Of a stretch of 64,000 bases of DNA, positions 46,596 to 59,300 are shown piece by piece. Position 1 is the first letter of the stretch. Every line of letters begins with the position of its first letter. Source of the DNA: Schistosoma mansoni (Eukaryota; Platyhelminthes; Trematoda; Strigeidida; Schistosomatidae); NCBI RefSeq assembly GCF_000237925.1, contig NC_031502.1:23915794-23979793 (forward strand), read 5' to 3'. The notes beneath the pieces are model-generated. The model was not told where the DNA came from, did not search any database, and worked only from the letters and a program-made list of their open reading frames with translations. The translations under genes and the position numbers were made by a program.

Positions 46596-49500
46596 GCTGA
46601 GAAAATAAGCATAATTAAAGAAACTAAAAACATACATAAATTCACATGCTATAAAACATGACAAAAATATTCATAATGATGAGCAATATAATGATGAGCA
46701 ATATGAATGACTACAAAAAAACCAGCACTTACCAGACATCTGATGCCCAGGTGACTTTAGCTAATTCTGAAGGCGACACCAAATACACAGATTGACCATA
46801 CTGACCAAACGCAAACGAACGGCTTACACATTCTGTATACGGTAAATAATCCACATCCATTAGTAAACGTAAACTCGGCAATGAGAAGGCAACAAAATGT
46901 CCATTTGCAAGGTAACACGCGAGGAAACTAGCTGTTGATGTTCCACTATTATGTGACGGTCTCAAACGTTGTACGGAAGCTCGAACCACTTGACTTGTTT
47001 CAGTTATTTTGACCTGTATAAAAAAGGTTAAAATAGTATCCAAATGAAATTCACTAAGACACAAATTATTAGATCTAGTTTAAAACTAAATATGATGGAA
47101 TTCTGTCTACAACAATCAAGAGTAGTTTTACCTTATAAAGACAATTTTGTGAAGGAAGTGCAACTACTCGAGCTTGTTTTTCTGAACAAAGAACAAGCAG
47201 CTGTCGGTCACACTCGATAAAACCTTTGGATGTTGTAGGAGAATCAAGTCCAGTTGTACCACTTGATTGAAATGTACTACCACCACCACTCATAGTATTG
47301 GATAGTATAGTACCTGAAAAAAAGTATAAAACAAACCAAAAATGATGACTTGCACATTTTCAGTATTATGTAACAACACGCTGAACATACTTCACATATA
47401 ACTCCTTCAAAACTAAATATAGGCCGAAAATCCTCAATCAACACCATACCTAACTTCAATAGGTGTTGCGAGAGGTAAAAAACGAAATCATTAAGGACTA
47501 CAATTTGCATAATACTAAAATAGTAGCTATACTAAACAGTTAGTTGATAGGAGCTTAGAATATCTATCACCCAACCCGACATGAATTATCAAAACGCTGG
47601 AATCTTTGATGTGTAAACTATCGGTGTACAGTTGTAACTAAGTAAGTGTGGTGAGAAAGATTTGGGAAATATACTTAGTAACTTTAGTAGTTATTCAACT
47701 AATGTGGATTCATAGTTTAAAAGATACATCTTGAAATTGATAAATAGGTGGTTAGAAATTAAAATCTCAATTTTAACTTTATGTAATATATTAAGACAAA
47801 CTAGATGTCTAAATTTATCTTACGATGAAAAACGGTTATCAAGCGACCGATCAGCCGTTCTAGAAAAAATTCGCATGCATTCAGTCAATTATTCCGAATA
47901 AGAATAAAGCATAGACGTTGAAAGGGAATACTAACCCACGGCTGAGAATGATATGAGAAATACGTCCGAAACATTCACAAATATAAAATATGCAACAATT
48001 AATGTTTTAAGATATAGAAAGGACGATATTTATGTGCTTACTAGAGTGACCCGATGTTGATGTTAAAGATGTATGTGTGGTAATTGTATTTTGTCGCATA
48101 ACTGACTCTTTCAATGCTCGAACACTGCCACCACCACCACAAGACTTGAAGCCAGTATCAGTTGAACTATATGCGTCAGCATTAGTATGTATAGAAGTTC
48201 CTTCAGAACATATAGATGAACAAGATATAAGAGATGCTTGTTTCGAAAGTTCAGAGGCAGTACCACCTTTGGAAATATATGAATCATCCCAACGCTCAGA
48301 AGGACTCGGTAAAATATCACCGGTATTATCCAACAGGCTAATGTGAATAATATCTCCACGTAAACGATACAAAGAAGCTACAATAAAGAATATAAGTAAA
48401 TAATTAGAAATTTCCAGAGTATTTATTGCCATTAGTGTTAAAAATTCGCAATATTTCTGAACGAGTGTGGTAACAGGTCTGTGACAACATTCATTAGACA
48501 ACTTCGTAGATTAAACATAACTTTACAGATATAAAATATAATCCATTAATATTACAAGATTACTTATAGTAATTACGACCTCTAGGTGTTTGCTTAAGAA
48601 AAGCACATATATGTGCACGTTATTGGCAAAGGGCAGACAGAAATGAAAAGACTAGAGAAATATGGATTACTGGGGCCTTCGAGGAATTATTGCATGTAGA
48701 GGAACTAATGAGCACACAGTATCAAGTTCAGATGGTTAAGGTTTTAACGTAGGCTTACTAGTTGATAAAATTGTAGCAGATTCTCAGTAACCATATATTT
48801 CGATGTTAGTAAACGTAGGATCATAGCAGAAACGGTTAAAATCCTATTAACAGGTGATAGTTTGAGAAATGTATATAATTATAATTCTTTTAATTGACCC
48901 TTTAGACACACGGAAATGTCTTAAATGGATATTATCAAGTTAGATCCAGTAAATTTAACTTTGTTAAAAAAATTCAGCATCATTTCACTCCAGTCCTTTT
49001 CATACCTTATTCGATTTCCTGGACCGAGTATTTCCATCAACAATTTAAAATAACATATCAATGTAATGAGTGATAAGTGATTACAGACAGTTATTTGAAA
49101 AAGGATATTCCAATTATTAATACTTTTATTAAAATCTGATAATCATATTTTCCATTCTGTAAAATGTTTATCTAGTTGGCAAGTGTCAGTGAGAACTACG
49201 AATTTCAGTCACATGAACGTTCATGTTTTCTAAATGAAAAATAGAAACCTCACTAAGACTTGTTTGACAGAATGTAAGATAGAGGTTTACTTGATTCACA
49301 TGTTAAAAAAATTAGCCTATCGAGGTACTAAAGTAATTCTATAACAAGAAAAAATTAGTCGATAAATTCAGTCCTCTGGTTTTAGCTGAAAAAAGGAAAG
49401 AACTGTTTAGAACCTACGACAAATACTGCTGACTGGTTTTTGGATCAGATTAAGATGACTTATTTTCCACAGAAAATCGTGATGTCACATTTAAAATATT

Positions 49501-52500
49501 CTTAGTTATCACATACAGCAGTGGGTTCCAAATATTCATTTTAAAAATTTGTATTTTAAGGACGGCAATAAAAGATCAAAGTATCCAGATGAAAATACTT
49601 ATACTATATATTCATGGATGTGCACTGCTGAGGAGGTCCATATTAGGACGAAACGGCCGTCTAGTGCCTTCAGGTTTTCCATGGTGATCTAGATCTAATT
49701 GACTCACGAATTCAACTATTAAATGATATCTAACCAAGCTAATTTAATAGTTGCTAGATTGAACTACAATTAGTTAATCTGCCCGATTTTGAAATCAACC
49801 ATTGGATGAATGAACAAGCAACTGAAAACACATTAAGTAATTGAAATATTCAAAAAAGTATTTAATACCCTCTTATTAGTTTCGGATAAACAGAAAGTAG
49901 AGACATTCCAAAATATATATAGAGCAGTCAATATATATTTGGGTATTCAATAATACAATTATTTCATCATGAGAAAAAAGACCAATGTGTTAATAAAAAG
50001 AATAAGATAGATAGCTAGGTGCTAGCTTGTCAATACGAATGAACTTTCTATATTCCAATTCAGAAAGATTTCAAACTCAATAATATGTGTATACATAACA
50101 TTGCTTTTGTGTGTGCAGATTGAAGACGAAAATCAATATTAACATTGAGCATAAATAGAAGATAGATTGTACTAATCAAGTAAAAATTGACAGCTATTTA
50201 AAAAGTAATCAAATTGCACACAATGAAATAGGATAGACGTACAAACATGCATACTAGTATGACATGCAGACATATAAGAAATGCATACGCTATTTGAGCT
50301 GGTACATAGTTATTTGGAAGAAAATCAATAAAACAGTTCAGAATTCAGGTCCACTATTCCTTGTCGTTTACTCAGTCATTGTATCAATCTATCAACTATT
50401 CACTCACTACACTTTCCTACTTTATTCGATGACGTGAACAGAGTAACCTCTTTCACACAAGCGGACAGAGTTCATCATAAACTGATTAGAAGAAAAAATA
50501 CATCTACCATATATGTATAAACAGAATTAAGACAGAACAAGAAGGTAGTTCGGATGTGAATGATCTCATTATTAATGTATTGATACATACATCTACTTTA
50601 AATTTCATTGCGAAGTTCATTACAGGATGTTTTAATTACTCTGGAATACCGGCAGTTGTCAGTCATGTAATGATGAATTCTTAGCGACCATTAACATGCG
50701 CTGCTGGTCACAGAGCGTTTGTATCTTAACAATGCATGATAATATACTAGATCTGATATTTTGTAGAGATATTATCCTACTGTCTATCCAAGCATACAAC
50801 GAATTTGTCCTCTTTATAACAAATCCTTACAAAAAAAACCCGTCCATATAGACACTATAGGCATACTGACTGGGACCTTCTGCACTCTTTAGAAAGATTC
50901 TCAAACTGGGATACCTTCTAATAACGTAATAGTCTCGTGGATGCCATTGACACATTTTATCTGATCACTATCTCCTGTTTATATTCCTGCGCACCTCTTG
51001 AAACGTACAGGTTTAGTAAACCTATATACCAGGTAAATATCGTAACAAATTAAGACGCCTATAGAAACGTTAAGTAAAACGATTTCACGGCAGTCGCACA
51101 AATAACTATAATTTTTAACCAAATCAAAGAAAAATACAGGTTAAAAGCCATTAATGGAGTAGTTAGCATTTCATAATGGCTCAACAGTACAAAACTCAAT
51201 TCGTCTTTTCAATAAACACTCCTATCCTTTTTTCGCTGCATCGATGCTTACTTCTTTGAAAATGTATTAAATGTCCTTACACCTGTTAGTGTATTTTATT
51301 CCAGAAGTGAGATTATAGGAACTTCAAATGTTTAGTTGTTTTTATTACTGAATCTATTAATAAACCTACCTACCTGGTGTTACTTTACACATACACCGTA
51401 AGTGTAACTAACTAATTTGAATAATATCTAACAAGAACAGTATATCATAGAATAACCTGGCACATGTATTATGGTAGACCTGACTGGCCTATTGTAGTAA
51501 TTATTGCTTTTGTTGTCCCGTGCTCTCTCCTTCCATTTTCTCTAGTTATAGTTATAATAATGTTTGTTATGGCGCAAGAAATGACTTTATTTACATCAAT
51601 AGAATGTCCACTTTCAAAGAATGAACAGTTCTAGGCTGATGTCTTTCATTGCTTTAATACATGTGAAAAATGTACTACCTAAACAATTTTGGAACGAGAA
51701 AACTTGAAACAATCTAATTTTCAATGAATCCTCTACATTTAATAGTACTGTCTATATCAAACTGATCATGTTTTTATAAACTGTTATGAATTCTGTCATT
51801 TTTATTTTTACAATATATTGTATTATAATTATTATAGTACTATAAATGACTAAGAATGGCTATTCTATAAATAACAGAATCATAACACTTCGTTTTCACA
51901 TTATATCATAGATCTTAATCAGTATTTTCAGAACAAAAACACTAAATATCATTTAGCTATAATTAAATCTTTTGAAACCTAACAAGAAAATTCACATAGA
52001 TCATGTATCTAGTGTTCAGAGAACTGATACTATGAATTGACAATTAAGATGAGTAGATAGGGATAGTCGTTACTGTTATTGAACTGAAACAGAAAAAATA
52101 ATCTGTCCGAGGTTTCTTTTACAACAAAATTCCTGGTAAATATGATTTCGCATGCAAAGAATAACGTCTCCAAACAACAGAAAGTACAATTATGCTAACA
52201 AGATAAGGCTTTATCAGAACAGTGGGTCAATGATATAACGGTGTGAATTTTCCTACATTAAAATATGCTTACTAATCACTTTTGCTTCCTCTCACCTAAT
52301 TTACCAACGTGCAGACTTCCTTATCTCACCACCTATCTTGATTTTTGCGATAAGAACTGATATGCTCTTAGATTTAATGAGTCCCCTAGCTAATTATGCA
52401 GATTTCTTCATCTGAATTGCTAGTCATGCAATAGTAAGTACCCGATATTACCTCGTTATTTTTGTCACTGAAATATTCGATGGATTGTACGTTGTCATCA

Positions 52501-55500
52501 AGCCAAGTAACTCAAGATAGTTGGATTGAATAATTACTAGCTGACTGATTACGTTTTCTTTGTGGTATCATAGACAACGCGTACCTGGTAAGATACAAAG
52601 GAAGTGCTTTTTTCTACATGTATAAGAGGTTATCAATCTTTGGAGCTCACCTCTAAGTTATTATCAAGACTAAGGTGCGTGTTGTAGAGAAATAATTTCA
52701 TAATGGTATCGAGGTCACAAATAATTAACACTAATAACGCATGCATTAATGTGAATGATGAAAAATTAAAATACATGGTAGTGTTATTTATCCACATTAC
52801 AAACGTAAACAAATATCAATGCAGAAAATGTACTTTTAATAGAAAAAGGAATAGGAATTACCAATACAATATGATTGATTAATTGGGACGTTATTCAATA
52901 CTCGATACTTTAGATTCAAAGCTAGGACACATCCACGGGATGTCCCGATCCAGAGATTTGGCACAAAATGTAAATCTATACATAGGGTACAGAATAATAT
53001 ATGAGGAAAGGTAAGATATTACAGAAAATTATTATTCTATTCACACAAACTTTATGAGTAAAACATACCTTGTCTGGGAGATATCCATTCACTAAATAAA
53101 ATTGTTTTAATTGTCTCACAGTTTAGGTTGTCTAATGAGCTAGAACTTGCGGTTAAACTTCCCGGATGTGAAAACTGTGAAAGGTCGGAACACTTTTCTG
53201 TGATTTTTATGCATATGAAAACGAACGAGAAAGAAATTGAGAAAAAAGATGTAAGGTTCCCAGTTTGTTTAGATATTGAAATATAACATGCATCTTATTA
53301 ACACAAGACACGATAACAGCATCAAAGAACATAAAAAAACGAAGCATATTCTTGCAAACACACCAGTTAGCAGAGAAAAACAATGATACAAATATGAATA
53401 TACATTATTTCAGACGCTCATATCGAATGTAAGTAGTATGGACTTATATCACGTCAAAAGTAGGATAATAATTTTTAAAATTTGTGGGAAGATGACCATA
53501 AGAATAACTTTCAGGAAATGAAAGATGAACTATCATTCCATCAATCTAAAATAAAAATGAACAGTACAAATGCCTACGAAACTAGAAAAACGTTAGATAA
53601 TCAAAGTTAGCCATGTGTATATGTATATATAAGGAATAAATATAACTGCTGTTACATACAACACATCTGTTTATGGAAATGAAATGTCTACGGTTACTTA
53701 AAATAATTAAACATAAGTTAATATTACCATATGAATAAAAATTTTTGCGTAAAAAACTAGCTAGGTAAAAATAAAATAGCAAAAGTGTTATAGAATGTGC
53801 AAAAAAATTGTGCACGAACAGGATGTTAAATGACACAATATGAGTAACTGCTGAAAAGAGTAGAACACCTGTATTAATGGTTTATCAGAAAAAACTATCC
53901 AAATACATAAAAGATAAATAGGTGTACAGTAATTTTACTCACTGGATTAGAGCAGAAACTCAAAGAACTAAGAGATATAACTACATTACTGGTATAGCTT
54001 ATCAAGAATATCTAAAGTTTCCTACCATAAACTAATTGTTAGCCTGAGAGTAAGAACCTTCAGATCTGGAATATTCCTAAAGTTATTTGTATACGATAAA
54101 AATTATGCTTTAAGCGCTAGATGTTAGCGGGATATAGATTGGATTAAAGCACGTTCCGTAAAGGACTATGTTGGGGTACGCTGATTGACTACTTCTTATC
54201 CGATCAGTGCTGGTGGACGCTTGGAGAAGGCTTTGGAATCTTCCTGTGTAAAGATAATAAATATACCAACGTCACTCTTATTGTGATTCCTACTTCCATC
54301 CAACATTTTTGTCTGGAATATAACTATGTTCCCGTTCGACTGTGTTCTGATTTGGGGACTTTTCGAGTGAAGTAGTACCGAAGAATACTGAACAATAAGA
54401 GCAGCTGTGTCATAATAAGAGAAATTGTAATAGTATTCCATCCCTGTTGCTAAGATCACCAGGAACGATAACAATACCGAAATTAGTAATACAGTTAATG
54501 AGTGTCATTATTTCATAAAGCAGTTAGTTTTCTATGATAAGTATACAACTGAAAAAAACTAAAAACTTTCATATTTTAGTTTCAGACGTCTAATAATTCA
54601 TCGATTTAAATAATACCTGGTTGACGTAATATGACTGAAGAGTTTCTGAATAGAACACCAAAACATATGAGAAATTGTTAAGACATAGCAGTGGATGAAC
54701 ATAAATATTTTATCCAGGCAACTTAAAAAATGAATGCTTATATTTCGTTCTACATAAAACGACTAGTATTTAAAATGTCATTAACAGGAATTGCACAGTA
54801 GATTTACTTTAGTCATGAAGACAGTCTAGATAACGCACCAAAATAAGTGAAATAGGATGATATTTGATCCTATGTAGTCGAATACAGCTTAATGAAGAAT
54901 TACCGTGTAGTGTTAATCTAACCAGAGCTTTTATTAGTTAAAATTTCAGCTCATCGACTCGAAAAAATCTTTTGTACTTAGTGCAGAAAATGACTTAAGC
55001 TATTCAAAAAGGAAAACGAGTAGTATTATAAACCAGTCCAAATAATATTATTGTACGCTTCAATAAAAATAACAAATTTTTTGCCCATTAAGGAATAAAT
55101 TAGTACAATTATATTGTAACCTTGATAAAGCCGATCATGCATTTTAAAATAGCAAAAGAAATTATAAAGTAAAAATTTTCTAAATATCTGTTTACCCAAC
55201 CCTAATGGATTTAAAATTCCAGCGCATGTAAACAGCAAATAAAGTGGTGATAAGAGAACTGACATACATGTTTACATAAAAAGTAGTTAAAAAAAGATGC
55301 ATTTGAATTATTAGGTCATTCACTGAGTACGCTGAGAAGTTCTCCCCAAACAATCTCAATATAAGAGTCACGAATCGACTGGAGAAAGTTTAAATCTTAT
55401 ATATCACGAGAATAATTGTAATTTAACAACAACATACACACGTAAACCCACACAGAGAATAAAGTAAAATCAAACAACCTGAAGAAGTGTTTTGTGCATT

Positions 55501-56307
55501 AGACGTTTGTCCTTGTTGACGAGATGGTTGATTTGTTCGACAGGCCAAAACCACTATTGTAAATGGATGTATATACAACAAATAATTCAGTTAGGTTGCT
55601 TATAATTATACTACATGAAAAAGGTCCCTCTGCTAGTAATAGTCTTTGTACGGGAAATGATAACGGTATGACTGTAAAATAAATTTTTCATGAATCTCCT
55701 CTCTACTTGAATGACGTTTGATACGATATTTATTCAACAGAGAATCTATTTGACGATATTTCAAAGGGTTGGTAAAATTACAAACTAGGAGGGAAATAAA
55801 CAGGCAGATTTGTCGAAGAGAAATCATGTTTACGCTTTTGATATCTATATTAAAACAAACTACTGATTAAACTGAACGTAGTACAGTGGAGTGACTAAGT
55901 TGCTACATACATTATTAATCCAGAGACTAATCAGAAAAAGATTAAGAATACGAGAAGAAACCAAACCAAATAGTTACATACCAATACAATTCAGTCTTTC
56001 AGTACTAACTTTTGTATAGTCAACCGAACAAAGAAGTCAAGTTTAGGCAATGAATTCGCCTGAAAAATTGTACTTATATTTCATGAGTGTATGGTGTACT
56101 GGATAACAGAGAATTCGAGTAAGTTATTTATTACTAATGAAAAAACGTAGCTTATTCAAGATTGTACACATGTTATATAAGTAATCCGTATTAATTAATC
56201 AGGTCTTTGGCGGTGAAGCAATGTTTACGATTTTATTAGCAATTTAACAACAAAGGTACATATTAACGTTACCCGTGTTTTTAGAATTGTTACTGAAAAG
56301 AATTAAA

Positions 56308-56348
<41 letters not shown>

Positions 56349-59300
56349 ACGATCGATAAAATGTTCAAAGTTAAATGAGCGTGACTCAAGAGAGCACAGG
56401 GACAATAAGGCATTTAAAGAGGTAGAGAATAAAACAACAGATAATACAGAAAGGTTATTTATTGCAATACATATTTATGAATCAGCCAACTGACCTTGGG
56501 ACTTGGCACGTTTCAATTCACTCTTGACAGTTGTAGCTCTTGTTAATACATAGCGTGTTGTATAGCCGGTACTAGATGACTCACTTGATTGTACAGCATC
56601 TGAATTTGAGTGGACGTTTTTCATAGCTGTCTGATTGTTTATGATGCATGTATTAGCTAACGAAGTTGAGCCTGCTGAACTATTATTCTAATTCATAATA
56701 TATTATATATGCGAGAAAAGGAATACAAGTGAACCATGAACACATATTATGGAAAAAGTGAAAAATGTAAGTTTCAGTAATCAACCAGTGGTAATAATCA
56801 TAACAGTTACTAATGTACATCAGATCACTACACAGAGATCAACCACGTTTAATAAACCTATACAAATGAGGATATCTTAAGTAGAGAACGAGTGAGAATA
56901 CCGAAACACTTACACATAGAAAATCTAATAATACCACAAAAGGAGTAAAATATAAACAACAGTTTTAATGAGATATAGTATACATAAATTCAAGCAATAT
57001 ATTTAAAACTCACTCACAAACAGCTACTAAAGGACTAGTGGTTTTCAGCTGACTGAAGTTTTTAACCTCAGGCAACAAATGAGATAATCATGATGATGCT
57101 GTGCGAGTCGGTATTGAAGAGGAATCTTTCTAAATTTATATGATCAGTTCAGGTTATCATTATTATCAACTTTAAGTTCATTAATTATGACTCTCAGTAG
57201 TGAATTAATAACTTTAACATCTGTACAATAATCCTTTGTAATTATTCGAGGACGTTTATCAATAGAACTATTTGCCTTTGATAAAAACATTTTTGAGTAC
57301 TTTAGAAAATGTCTATTCTTGATTGGCGTTTCTTGTGAGTATCAGTGAAATCATTAAGATGATTGATTGAAATGAATGCCCCTGAAACTAGGTATGACAC
57401 TGAAACTTCCATAGGGTTGTCGCTAAAAGACTGATCGAGTATCGAAGGGGATATATTTCCAGAGAATATGATTGGTCTTGAATAGAAGCTCTACGAGATG
57501 ATTGAGCGGTAACAACATTGAAAGAATACTAGAAATTTAACGACATATACGACAATAACATAAGAAAACAAATGCAAGACAACATATGTATTCAAGATAG
57601 ACAGCACTCAATTAACAACTACAGATAAAAGTTTTATATAAAAGTAGTAAAAATGAAATTAGGAGGGAACATGGAAAACAAGTAAACAATAGACACACAC
57701 TCAGATACACCTATGTAAACATGTAATATAAGATTGAAATCAATGGATATAATTGATTAATTTATAAAGTAGGCAACTAAATTTATTGGAAACGTATGTT
57801 TTTAATGTAAATCTCCTTAATTGAGTACGCTGAACAAAATAGAGGGTGACATGAAATTTCTTTGTTGAAATATTAGTCACTTAACGTTTGTGACAGCAAA
57901 TACAATAAAAATAAAAAAGGAAAGATCCTTTAATGACAATTTTGATCTGACTGTATCACCGACATGTTGTAAGATAAAACTTCAGTAGACAAAAACAGAT
58001 AAGAGTATAAAAAGTCTGTGCAAGAATGATAAATTCTCAACGCTGCATGAGTCAATCATTTGATTTTTGCGGATAGAATGTTCCACAGACACGTCAAGGA
58101 TCGTCACATGTGTAAATTGGGTGATACAGTAAATCGTGTTAACTTTTTATTGTAATATTCAATTTAAAATAAGTGACTATGAGATACAACTTCAAAAACT
58201 AAGGAATGATCTGAAGTTATTTTATTGTCATAACTGAATTATGTCTATCAATGAGTTCAGAAAAATTCGGATACAAGGATCCACCTCTACGAATAGTCAC
58301 ATATTAACTTTAAAGTTCTATAGTGCTTCCTCGAGAATGAACAGTTTATACACAAACCATATTTTGTATTAAAAAGCATGACAAATAGAAAGGCTTGTAT
58401 TGTATCAATTTATACTAATGAAGCCTTTAGTAAAGTAATTTCATTATAACAGTAAAATAATACATGAATTAGCAAAATTTAAAACGAACAACGAATCATA
58501 AGTTATCTCAGATTTTAAGTATGGTCGTATCATTGGAACACCAACTAAATTTTCTTTATAGTACAATGAATATTTAAAATGACAGTTTTGGAAGCAAAAG
58601 GTTTTAGTTTGTGGAAACCGTCAATCTCTTTAACAACTTATTGATAATTTTTTCAAATCAACCACTGACCACTGCTAACAAGAATAGGAAAAATGATCAA
58701 ATAAGACCTTTTATCTAGGAATCATAAACAGAAAAAATCTCGTGAGTGGGATCGTGGATGCTCACTGCTGAGGAGCCCCATACTGGGACGAAAAGGCCAT
58801 TTAGTGTTTTCAGGTTTTCCAAGGTGGTCTAGCTTTAATTGACTAATGACTTCAACTATAAAATTACTAAAATTTCCACAAAACCCCCTTCTGAAAATAC
58901 CATATGCTAGAAGAAAAATATGAGCACATCTTAAAATGAAGAATGTGCATTGAATATATATGTTAATAACTATGTTTCAGTGTGAATATTTAAACTAATT
59001 AACCTAATATATATGAATCGAGTTGATATGGAGTTGAATCTTCACAGGAAACTAGAATAAACAAAGGGAAATTAGTGATTTCGATCACTGTTTTTTAAAG
59101 CTAAATGTTGTTGGAAAAAAAGGTCTGTTTGAAATGAAAACAAAAGGAATACATCTGGATACAACAGGTAAAGAAAACGTTTCAACTAATTTTAAAATGA
59201 TCGCTTTGTTATTCAACATTTAATTGCATATAAACCTTTTTTTAAAAAAAAAGGTTAAATACAAAGGTCAAATCGTAATGGGAGTTCAACTGACAAAGAC

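Noticed and set aside
51374-51407. 34-nt candidate tomosyn micro-exon ending KVTP before a GTAGGT donor
   Set aside because: The end resembles the expected VTPSG block, but it starts in phase 0 while the upstream exon ends in phase 1, and the acceptor is poor. It would need a further unseen exon.
53582-53836. 84-codon minus-strand frame rich in Phe, Tyr and Ile
   Set aside because: Composition of AT-rich intron; no tomosyn match.
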